Translations under genes and position numbers: made by a program
Shown here: positions 11,240 to 21,917 of the stretch, piece after piece
Numbering within the stretch: the stretch's first letter is position 1
Layout: each line of letters opens with the position of its first letter
Assembly: GCF_051020985.1 (NCBI RefSeq)
Contig: NW_027475134.1
Coordinates: forward strand, 2,356,001 to 2,420,000
From: Nomia melanderi
Lineage: Eukaryota; Arthropoda; Insecta; Hymenoptera; Halictidae
DNA length: 64,000 bases
Reading direction: 5' to 3'
Notes under the pieces: model-generated
The model's database searches: none
The model's input: the letters and a program-made list of their open reading frames with translations, nothing else
Told to the model about the DNA's origin: nothing

Positions 11240-14200
11240 AATCCAATATATATCTGGTGATATCTCGGGTGCTATTACAGATAGCGCAATAAATCAAAGT
11301 GCATTACTTGTAGGAGGCCCTGGCGCATGAATCTGTGCAGCGGGAACGACCTCGGACCAGCAGGGGCCGAGAAAACCAGTCTCATGGGGCCGGACACTCA
11401 GGGTCAGGGGAAAATCCAATATATATCTGGTGATATCTCGGGTGCTATTACAGATAGCGCAATAAATCAAAGTGCATTACTTGTAGGAGGCCCTGGCGCA
11501 TGAATCTGTGCAGCGGGAACGACCTCGGACGACCAGGGGCCGAGAAAACCACAGTCTCATGGGGCAGGACACTCAGGGTCAGGGGAAAATCCAATATATA
11601 TCTGGTAATATCTCGGGTGCTATTAGAGATAGCGCAATAAATCAAAGTGCATTGTCTGTAGGAGGCCCTGGCGCATGTATCTGTGCAGCGGGAACGACCT
11701 CGGACCACCAGGGGCCGAGAAAACCACAGTCTCATGGGGCCGGACACTCAGGGTCAGGGGAAAATCCAATATATATCTGGTGATATCTCGGGTGCTATTA
11801 CAGATAGCGTAATAAATCAAAGTGCATTGTCTGTAGGCGGCCCTGGCGCATGTATCTGTGCAGCGGGAACGACCTCGGACCACCAGTGGCCGAGAAAACC
11901 ACAGTCTCATGGGGCCGGACACTCAGGGTCAGGGGAAAATCCTATATATATCTGGTGATATCTCGGGTGCTATTACAGATAGAGCAATAAATCAAAGTGC
12001 ATTGTCTGTAGGAGGCCCTGGCGCATGAATCCGTGCAGCGGGAACAACCTCGGACCACCAGGGGCCGAGAAAACCACAGTCTCATGGGGCCGGACACTCA
12101 TGGTCAGGGAAAAGTCCAATATATAACTGGTGATATCTCGGGTGCTATTACAGATAGCGCAATAAACCAAAGTGAATTATCTGCAGGAGGCCCTGGCGCA
12201 TGCATCTGTGCAGCGGGAACGACCTCGGACCGCCAGGGGCCGAGAAAACCACCGTCTCATGGGGCCGGTCACTCTGGGTCATTGAAAAATGCAATATATA
12301 TGTGGTGATATCTCGGGTGCTATTACAGATAGCGCAATAAATCAAAGTGCATTGTCTGTAGGAGGCCCTGGCGCATGAACCTGTGCAGCGGGAACGACCT
12401 CGGACCACCAGGGGCCGAGAAAACTACAGTCTTATGCGGCCGCACACTCAGGGTCTGGGGAAAATCCAATATATATCTGGTGATATCTCGGGTGCTATTA
12501 GAGATAGCGCAATAAATCAAAGTGAATTGTCTGTAGGAGGCCCTGGCGCATGAACCTGTGCAGCGGGAACGACCTCGGACCACCAGGGGCCGAGAAAACT
12601 ACAGTCTCATGGGGGCGGACACTCAGGGTCTGGGGAAAATCCAATATATATCTGGTGATATCTCGGTTCCTATTACAGATAGCGAAATAAACCAAAGCGA
12701 ATTATCTGCAGGAGGCCCTGGCGCATGAATCTGTGCAGCGGGAACGACCTCGGACCACCAGGAGCCGAGAAAACCACCGTCTCATGGGGCCGGACACTCA
12801 GGGTCAGGGAAAAATCCAATATATATCTGGTGATATCTCGGGTGCTATTAGAGATAGCGCAATAAACCAAAGTGAGTTATCTGCAGAAGGCCCTGGCGCA
12901 TGAATCTGTGCAGCGGGAACGACCTCGGTCCACCAGGGCCGAGAAAACCACCGTCTCATGGGGCTGGACACTCAGGGTGAGGGGAAAATCCAATATATAT
13001 CTGGTGATATCTCGGGTGCTATTAGATACAGCGCAATAAACCAAAGTGAATTATCTGCAGGAGGCCCTGGCGCATGAATCTGGGAAGCGGGAACGACCTC
13101 GGACCACCAGGGGCCGAGAAAACCACCGTCTCATGGGGCCGGACACTCAGAGTCAGGGGAAAATCCAATATATATCTGGTGATATCTCGGGTGCTATTAG
13201 AGATAGCGCAATAAACCAAAGTGAATTATCTGCAGGAGGCCCTGGCGCACGAATCTGTGCAGCGGGAACGACCTCGGACCACCAGGGGCCGAGAAAACCA
13301 CCGTCTCATGGGGCTGGACACTCAGGGTGAGGGAAATATCCAATATATATCTGGTGATATCTCGGGTGTTATTACAGATAGCGAAATAAATCAAAGTGCA
13401 TTGTCTGTAGGAGGCCCGGGCGCATGAATCTGTGCAGCGGCAACGACCTCGGACCACCAGGGGCCGAGAAAACCACCGTCTCATGGGGCCGGACACTCAG
13501 GGTCAGGGAAAAATCCAATATATATCTGGTGATATCTCGGGTGCTATTAGAGATAGCGCAATAAACCAAAGTGAATTATCTGCAGGAGGCCCTGGCGCAT
13601 GATTCTGTGCAACGGGAACGACCTCGGACCACCAGGGGCCGAGAAAACCACAGTCTAATGGGGCCGGACACTCAGGGTCAGGGCAAAATCCAATATATAT
13701 CTGGTGATATTTCGGGTGCTATTAGAGATAGCGCAATAAACCAAAGTGAATTATCTGCAGGAGGCCCTGGCGCATGAATGTGTGCAGCGGGAACGACCTC
13801 GGGCCACCAGGGGCCGAGAAAACCGCCGTCTCATGGGGCCGGACACTCAGGGTCAGGGAAAAATCCAATATATATCTGGTGATATCTCGGGTGCTATTAG
13901 ATACAGCGCAATAAACCAAAGTGAATTATCTGCTGGAGGCCCTGGCCCATGAATCTGTGCAGCGGGAACGACCTCGGTCCACCAGGGTCGAGAAAACCAC
14001 CGTCTCATGGGGCTGGACACTCAGGGTGAGGGAAATATCCAATATATATCTGGTGATATCTCGGGTGCTATTACAGATAGCGCAATAAATCAAAGTGCAT
14101 TGTCTGTAGGAGGCCCTGGCGCATGAATCTGTGCAACGGGAACGACCTCGGACCACCAGGGGCCGAAAAAACCACAGTCTCATGGGGTCGGACACTGAGG

Positions 14201-15260
14201 GTCAGGGATAAATCCAATATATATCTGGTGATATCTTGGGTGCTGTTAGAGATAGCGCAATAAACCAAAGTGAATTATCTGCAGGAGGCCCTGGCGCATG
14301 AATCTGTGCAGCGGGAACGAACTCGGACCCGTAGGGGCCGAGAAAATCACCGTCTCATGGGGCCAGACAGTCAGGGTCAGGGAAAAATCCTATATATATC
14401 TGGTGATATCTTGGGTGCTATTAGAGATAGCGCAATAAATCAAAGTGCATTGTCTGTAGGAGGCCCTGGCGCATGAATCTGTGCAGCGGGAACGACCTCG
14501 GACCACCAGGGGCCGAGAAAACCACAGTCTCATGGGGCCGGACACTCAGGGTCAGGGGAAAATCCAATATATATCTGGTGATATCTCGGGTACTATTAGA
14601 GATAGCGCAATAAACCGAAGTGAATTATCTGCAGGAGGCCCTGGCGCATGAATCTGTGCAACGGCAACGACCTCGGACCGCCAGGATCCGAGAAAACCAC
14701 AGTCTCATGGGGCCGGACACTCAGGGTCAGGGCAAAATCCAATATATATCTGGTGATACCTCGTGTGCTATTAGAGATAGCGCAATAAACCAAAGTGAAT
14801 TATCTGCAGGAGGCCCTGGCGCATGAATGTGTGCAGCGGGAACGACCTCGGACCACCAGGGGCCGAGAAAACCGCAGTCTCATGGGGCCCGACACTCAGG
14901 GTCAGGGAAAAATCCAATACATATCTGGTGATATCTCGGGCGCTATTAGAGATAGCGCAATAAACCAAAGTGAATTATCTGCAGGAGTCCCAGGCGCATG
15001 AATCTGTGCAGCGGGAACGACCTCGGTCCACCAGGGGCCGAGAAAACCACCGTCTCATGGGGCTGGACACTCAGGGTGAGGGAAATATCCAATATATATC
15101 TGGTGATATCTCGGGTGCTATTACAGATAGCGCAATAAATCAAAGTGCATTGTCAGTAGGAGGCCGTGGCGCATGAACCTGGGCAGCGGGAACGACCTCG
15201 GACCACCAGGGGCCGAGAAGACCACCGTCTCATGGGGCCGGCCACTCAGGGTCAGGGGAA
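11240..15260. repeat. 4-kb tandem segmental duplication, left copy
   Basis: This block is repeated immediately to its right. Matching stretches: 11,240-11,640 (offset 4,021), 11,640-12,490 (4,195), 12,860-13,240 (3,845), 13,300-13,900 (4,544) and 14,950-15,250 (3,670). The offset steps are whole monomers or a monomer less one base, so the copies differ by monomer-level gains and losses. Diagnostic shared variants include GCATTACTTGTAGG, the 2-bp-deleted AAAACCAGTCTC unit, CATGTATCTGTGC, a NotI site (12,436) and GTCATTGAAAAATGC. Confidence 0.88.
12436..12443. other. NotI site (GCGGCCGC) private to the 4-kb duplication, left copy
   Basis: CTTATGCGGCCGCACAC replaces the usual CTCATGGGGCCGGACAC. 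The only other copy I find is at 16,631-16,638, exactly 4,195 bp away. The pair independently confirms the duplication and gives a physical marker for it. Confidence 0.9.
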
Positions 15261-16630
15261 AATCCAATATATATCTGGTGATATCTCGGGTGCTATTACA
15301 GATAGCGCAATAAATCAAAGTGCATTACTTGTAGGAGGCCCTGGCGCATGAATCTGTGCAGCGGGAACGACCTCGGACCAGCAGGGGCCGAGAAAACCAG
15401 TCTCATGGGGCCGGACACTCAGGGTCAGGGGAAAATCCAATATATATCTGGTGATATCTCGGGTGCTATTACAGATAGCGCAATAAATCAAAGTGCATTA
15501 CTTGTAGGAGGCCCTGGCGCATGAATCTGTGCAGCGGGAACGACCTCGGACGACCAGGGGCCGAGAAAACCACAGTCTCATGGGGCAGGACACTCAGGGT
15601 CAGGGGAAAATCCAATATATATCTGGTGATATCTCGGGTGCTATTAGAGATAGCGCAATAAACCAAAGTGAATTATCTGCAGGAGGCCGTGGCGCATGAA
15701 TCTGTGCAACGGAACGACCTCGGACCACCAGGGGCCGAGAAAACCACAGTCTCATGGGGCCGGACACTCAGGGTCAGGGGAAAATCCAATATATAACTGG
15801 TGATATCTCGGGTGCTATTACAGATAGCGCAATAAATCAAAGTGCATTGTCTGTAGGAGGCCCTGGCGCATGTATCTGTGCAGCGGGAACGACCTCGGAC
15901 CACCAGGGGCCGAGAAAACCACAGTCTCATGGGGCCGGACACTCAGGGTCAGGGGAAAATCCAATATATATCTGGTGATATCTCGGGTGCTATTACAGAT
16001 AGCGTAATAAATCAAAGTGCATTGTCTGTAGGCGGCCCTGGCGCATGTATCTGTGCAGCGGGAACGACCTCGGACCACCAGGGGCCGAGAAAACCACAGT
16101 CTCATGGGGCCGGACACTCAGGGTCAGGGGAAAATCCTATATATATCTGGTGATATCTCGGGTGCTATTACAGATAGAGCAATAAATCAAAGTGCATTGT
16201 CTGTAGGAGGCCCTGGCGCATGAATCCGTGCAGCGGGAACAACCTCGGACCACCAGGGGCCGAGAAAACCACAGTCTCATGGGGCCGGACACTCATGGTC
16301 AGGGAAAAGTCCAATATATAACTGGTGATATCTCGGGTGCTATTACAGATAGCGCAATAAACCAAAGTGAATTATCTGCAGGAGGCCCTGGCGCATGCAT
16401 CTGTGCAGCGGGAACGACCTCGGACCGCCAGGGGCCGAGAAAACCACCGTCTCATGGGGCCGGTCACTCTGGGTCATTGAAAAATGCAATATATATGTGG
16501 TGATATCTCGGGTGCTATTACAGATAGCGCAATAAATCAAAGTGCATTGTCTGTAGGAGGCCCTGGCGCATGAACCTGTGCAGCGGGAACGACCTCGGAC
16601 CACCAGGGGCCGAGAAAACTACAGTCTTAT

Positions 16631-16638
16631 GCGGCCGC
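16631..16638. other. NotI site of the right copy
   Basis: Counterpart of 12,436-12,443, in the same CTTATGCGGCCGCACAC context. Confidence 0.9.
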
Positions 16639-17666
16639 ACACTCAGGGTCTGGGGAAAATCCAATATATATCTGGTGATATCTCGGGTGCTATTAGAGAT
16701 AGCGCAATAAACCAAAGTGAGTTATCTGCAGAAGGCCCTGGCGCATGAATCTGTGCAGCGGGAACGACCTCGGTCCACCAGGGCCGAGAAAACCACCGTC
16801 TCATGGGGCTGGACACTCAGGGTGAGGGGAAAATCCAATATATATCTGGTGATATCTCGGGTGCTATTAGATACAGCGCAATAAACCAAAGTGAATTATC
16901 TGCAGGAGGCCCTGGCGCATGAATCTGGGAAGCGGGAACGACCTCGGACCACCAGGGGCCGAGAAAACCACCGTCTCATGGGGCCGGACACTCAGAGTCA
17001 GGGGAAAATCCAATATATATCTGGTGATATCTCGGGTGCTATTAGAGATAGCGCAATAAGCCAAAGGGAATTATCTGCAGGAGGCCCTGGCGCATGCATC
17101 TGTGCAGCGGGAACGAACTAGGACCACCAGGGGCCGAGAAAACCACCGTCTCATGGGGCCGGACACTCAGGGTAAGGGAAAAATCCTATATATATCTGGT
17201 GATATCTCGGGTGCTATTATAGATAGCGCAATAAACCAAAGTGAGTTATCTGTAGGAGGCCCTGGCGCATGAATCTGTGCAGCGGGAACTACCTCGGACC
17301 ACCAGGGGCTGAGAAAACCACCGTCCCGAGGGGCCGGACACTTAGGGTCAGGGAACAATCCCATATATATCTGGTGATATCTTGGGTGCTGTTAGAGATA
17401 GCGCAATAAACCAAAGTGAATTATCTGCAGGAAGCCCTGGCGCATGATTCTGTGCAGCGGGATCGACCTCGGACCACCAGGGGCCGAGAAAACCACCGTC
17501 TCATGGGGCCGGACACTCAGGGTCAGGGAAAAACCCAATATATATCTGGTGATATCTAGGGTGCTATTAGAGATACCGCAATAAATCAAAGTGCATTGTC
17601 TGTAGGAGGCCCTGGCGAATGAATCTGTGCAGCAGGAACGACCTCGGACCACCAGGGGCCGAGAAA

Positions 17667-17720
17667 ATTAGTGATATTCGGAATCCGTCACCCAAGATCA
17701 TGTAAAAATGCAGCATACAT
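17667..17720 (+). repeat. B-type monomer cassette 1 (variant)
   Basis: Over about 50 bp (unit positions ~10-60) the usual CCACCGTCTCATGGGGCC...CAATATAT sequence is replaced, at equal length, by one with GATATTCGGAATCCGTCACCC, AAG(G/A)TCATGTAAAAA and CAGCATA(T/C)AT. Roughly 20 of 50 positions differ, while the rest of the monomer is ordinary. This leftmost copy has private changes (TTAGTGATATTCGG, CAAGATCATG, AATGCAGCATACATC). It sits in the four-monomer expansion of the right-hand 4-kb duplicate. Confidence 0.9.
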
Positions 17721-19067
17721 CTGGTGATATCTCGGGTGCTATTACAGATAGCGCAATAAATCAAACTGCATTGTCTGTAGGAGGCCCTGGCGCACGAATC
17801 TGTGCAGCGGGACGCCCTCGGACCACCAGGGGCCGAGAAAACCACCGTCTCATGGGGCTGGACACTCAGGGTGAGGGAAATATCCAATATATATCTGGTG
17901 ATATCTCGGGTGTTATTACAGATAGCGAAATAAATCAAAGTGCATTGTCTGTAGGAGGCCCGGGCGCATGAATCTGTGCAGCGGCAACGACCTCGGACCA
18001 CCAGGGGCCGAGAAAACCACCGTCTCATGGGGCCGGACACTCAGGGTCAGGGAAAAATCCAATATATATCTGGTGATATCTCGGGTGCTATTAGAGATAG
18101 CGCAATAAACCAAAGTGAATTATCTGCAGGAGGCCCTGGCGCATGATTCTGTGCAACGGGAACGACCTCGGACCACCAGGGGCCGAGAAAACCACAGTCT
18201 AATGGGGCCGGACACTCAGGGTCAGGGCAAAATCCAATATATATCTGGTGATATTTCGGGTGCTATTAGAGATAGCGCAATAAACCAAAGGGAATTATCT
18301 GCAGGAGGCCCTGGCGCATGAATGTGTGCAGCGGGAACGACCTCGGGCCACCAGGGGCCGAGAAAACCGCCGTCTCATGGGGCCGGACACTCAGGGTCAG
18401 GGAAAAATCCAATATATATCTGGTGATATCACGGGCGCTATTACAGATAGCGCAATAAATCAAAGTGCATTGTCAGTAGGAGGCCGTGGCGCATGAATCT
18501 GGGCAGCGGGAACGACCTCGGACCACCAGGGGCCGAGAAAACCACAGTCTAATGGGGCCGGACACTCAGGGTCAGGGGAAAATCCAATATATATCTGGTG
18601 ATATCTCGGGCGCTATTAGAGATAGCGCAATAAACCAAAGTGAATTATCTGCAGGAGTCCCAGGCGCATGAATCAGTGCAGCGGGAACGACCTCGGTCCA
18701 CCAGGGGCCGAGAAAACCACCGTCTCATGGGGCTGGACACTCAGGGTGAGGGAAATATCCAATATATATCTGGTGATATCTCGGGTGCTATTACAGATAG
18801 CGCAATAAATCAAAGTGCATTGTCAGTAGGAGGCCGTGGCGCATGAACCTGGGCAGCGGGAACGACCTCGGACCACCAGGGGCCGAGAAGACCACCGTCT
18901 CATGGGGCCGGCCACTCAGGGTCAGGGGAAAATCCAATCTATATGTGGTGATATCTCGGGTGCTATTAGAGATAGCGCAATAAGCCAAAGGGAATTATCT
19001 GTAGGAGGCCCTGGTGCATGAATCTGTGCAGCGGGAACGACCTCGGATCACCAGGGGCCGAGAAAAC

Positions 19068-19120
19068 CACCGACACATGGGGCCGGACACCCTAGGTCAT
19101 GTAAAAATCCAGCATATATC
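19068..19120 (+). repeat. A/B chimeric monomer
   Basis: The left part is nearly ordinary (ACCGACACATGGGGCCGGACAC), but from about 19,090 it reads CCTAGGTCATGTAAAAATCC and AGCATATATC, the right half of the B cassette. The switch lies between about 19,081 and 19,095, within one monomer. It looks like the product of conversion or crossover between A- and B-type units. Confidence 0.85.
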
Positions 19121-19588
19121 TGGTGATATCTCGGGTGCTATTGCAGATAGCGCAATAAATCAAAGTGCATTGTCTGTAGGAGGCCCTGGCGCATGAATCT
19201 GGGCAGCGGGAACGACCTCGGACGACCAGGGGCCGAGAAAACCACCGTCTCATGGGGCCGGACACTCAGGGTCAGGGAAAAATCCAATATATATCTGGTG
19301 ATATCTTGGGTGCTATTACAGATAGCGCAATAAATCAAAGTGCGTTGTCTGTAGGAGGCCCTGGGGCATGAATCTGTGCAGCGGGAACGACCTCGGACCA
19401 CTAGGGGCCGAGAAAACCACAGTCTCATGGGGCCGGACACTCAGGGTCAGGGGAAAATCCAATATATATCTGGTGATATCTCGGGTGCTATTACGGACAG
19501 CGCAATAAATCAAAGTGCATTGTCTGTAGGAGGCACTGGCGAATGAATCTGTGCAGCAGGAACGACCTCGGACCACCAGTGGCCGAGA

Positions 19589-19642
19589 AAATTACAGATA
19601 TTCGGAATCCGTCACCCAAGGTCATGTAAAAATCCAGCATAT
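19589..19642 (+). repeat. B-type monomer cassette 2
   Basis: Canonical B form (ATTACAGATATTCGGAATCC, CACCCAAGGTCATG, AATCCAGCATATATC). The preceding half-monomer has GGCACTGGCGAATGAATC, CAGCAGGAACG and ACCAGTGGCCGAG, which accompany many B cassettes and define a longer B haplotype. Confidence 0.9.
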
Positions 19643-20812
19643 ATCTGGTGATATCTCGGGTGCTATTAGAGATAGCGCGATAAATCAAAGTGAATTATCT
19701 GCAGGAGGCCCTGGCGCATGAATGTGTGCAGCGGGAACGACCTCGGACCACCAGGGGCCGAGAAAACCACAGTCTCATGGGGCCGGACACTCAGGGTCAG
19801 GGAAAAATCCAATATATATCTTGTGATATCTCGGGTGCTATTACAGATAGCGCAATAAATCAAAGTGCGTTGTCTGTAGGAGGCTCTGGCGCATGAATCT
19901 GTGCAGCGGGAACGACCTCGGACCACTAGGGGCCGAGAAAACCACAGTCTCATGGGGCCGGACACTCAGGGTCAGTGGAAAATCCAATATATATCTGGTG
20001 ATATCTCGGGTGCTATTACAGATAGCGCAATAAATCAAAGTGCGTTGTCTGTAGGAGGCCCTGGCGCATGAATCTGTGCAGCGGGAACGACCTCGGACCA
20101 CCAGGGTCCGAGAAAACCACCGTCTCATGGGGCTGGACACTCAGGGTGAGGGAAATATCCAATATATATCTGGTGATATCTCGGGTGCTATTACTGATAG
20201 CGCAATAAATCAAAGTGCATTGTCTGTAGGAGGCCGTGGCGCATGAATCTGGGCAGCGGGAACGACCTCGGACCACCAGGGGCCGAGAAGACCACCGTCT
20301 CATGGGGCCGGCCACTCAGGGTCAGGGGAAAATCCAATATATATCTGGTGATATCTCGGGTGCTATTAGAGATAGCGCAATAAGCCAAAGGGAATTATCT
20401 GCAGGAGGCCCTGGCGCAAGCATCTGTGCAGCGGGAACGACCTAGGACCACCAGGGGCCGAGAAAACCACCGTCTCATGGGGCCGGACACTCAGGGTCAG
20501 TGAAAAATCCAATATATATCTGGTGATATCTCGGGTGCTATTACAGATAGCGCAATAATTCAAAGTGCATTGGCTGTAGGAGGCCCTGGCGCATGAATCT
20601 GTGCAGCGGGAACGACCTCGGACCACCAGGGGCCGAGAAAACCACAGTCTCATTGGGCCGGACACTCAGGGTCAGGGAAAATCCAATATATATCTGGCGA
20701 CATATCGGGTGCTATTAGGGATAGAGCAATAAATCAAAGTGCATTGTCTGTAGGAGGCACTGGCGAATGAATCTGTGCAGCAGGAACGACCTCGGACCAC
20801 CAGTGGCCGAGA

Positions 20813-20867
20813 AAATTACAGATATTCGGAATCCGTCACCCAAGGTCATGTAAAAATCCAGCATATA
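20813..20867 (+). repeat. B-type monomer cassette 3
   Basis: Same form and same upstream haplotype (GGCACTGGCGAATGAATC, CAGCAGG, CAGTGGCC) as cassette 2, seven monomers (about 1,224 bp) away. The two are copies of one segment of at least two half-monomers. Confidence 0.9.
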
Positions 20868-21338
20868 TCTGGTGATATCTCGGGTGCTATTAGAGATAGC
20901 GCGATAAATCAAAGTGCATTGTCTGCAGGAAGCCCTGGCTCATGATTCTGTGCAGCGGGAACGACCTCGGACCACCAGGGGCCGAGAAAATCACCTTCTC
21001 CTGGAGCCGGACTGCCAGGGTCAGGGAAAAATCCAATATATATCTGGTGATATCTCGTGTGCTATTAGAGATAGCGCTATAAACCAAAGTGAATTATCTG
21101 CAGGAGGCCCTGGCGCATGCATCTGTGCAGGGGGAACGACCTCCGACCACCAGGGGCCGAGTAAACCACCGTCTCATGGGGCCGGACACTCAGGGTCAGG
21201 GAAAAATCCAATATATATCCGGTGATATCTCGGGTGCTATTACAGATAGCGCAATAAATCAAAGTGCATTGTCCGTAGGAGTCCCTGGCGCATGAATCTG
21301 TGCAGAGGGAACGACCTCGGACCACCAGAGGCCGAGAA

Positions 21339-21410
21339 AATTACAGATTTTCGGTATCCGCCACCCAAAGTCATGTAAAAATCCAGCATATATATGGAGC
21401 TTTCTCGGGT
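21339..21410 (+). repeat. B-type monomer cassette 4, most diverged
   Basis: Reads TTACAGATTTTCGGTATCCG, CCACCCAAAGTCATG and CAGCATATATATGGAGC, then TTTCTCGGG in place of TGATATCTCGGG. Unlike the other copies it has also lost the first dyad and the EcoRV site, so the change extends past the usual cassette end. It may be an older B copy. Confidence 0.85.
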
Positions 21411-21862
21411 GCTATTACAGATAGCGCAATAAATCAAAGTGCACTGTCTGTAGGAGGCCCTGGCGCATCAATCTGGGCAGAGGGAACGACCTCGGACCAC
21501 CAGGGGCCGAGAAAACCACAGCCTCATGGGGCCGGACACTCAGGGTCAGGCGAAAATCCAATATATATCTGGTGTTATCTCGGGTGCTATTACAGATAGC
21601 GCAATAAATCAAAGTGCATTGTCTGTAGGAGGCCCTGGCGCATGAATCTGTGCAGCCGGAAAAACCTCGGACCACCAGGGGCCGCGAAAACCACCGTCTC
21701 ATGGGGCCGGACACTCAGGGTCAGTGAAAGATCCAATATATATCTGGTGATATCTCGGGTGCTATTAGAGATAGCGCAATAAGTCAATGTGCATTGTCTG
21801 TAGGAGGCACTGGCGAATGAATCTGTGCAGCAGGAAAGACCTCGGACCACCAGGGGCCGAGA

Positions 21863-21917
21863 AAATTACAGATATTCGGAATCCGTCACCCAAGGTCATG
21901 TATAAATCCAGCATGTA
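21863..21917 (+). repeat. B-type monomer cassette 5
   Basis: Canonical left part, with TATAAATCCAGCATGTATC at its right end. The upstream half-monomer again has GGCACTGGCGAATGAATC and CAGCAGGAAAGACC. Confidence 0.9.

Larger units (their letters stand above)
15261..18930. repeat. 4-kb tandem segmental duplication, right copy
   Basis: Starts where GCATTACTTGTAGG recurs at 15,322 (11,301 in the left copy). It has one extra monomer near 15,665-15,840, containing CAACGGAACGACC with a 1-bp loss. It lacks two monomers found at about 12,490-12,860 of the left copy and has gained about four near 17,090-17,840, including the first B-cassette monomer. It ends near 18,930 after GGCCGAGAAGACCACC and GGCCGGCCACTC, which correspond to about 15,215-15,250. 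Confidence 0.87.

Noticed and set aside
17667..17720. B cassette as a transposon insertion
   Set aside because: It replaces the normal sequence at equal length and aligns to it over its full extent; there is no added length, terminal repeat or target duplication.
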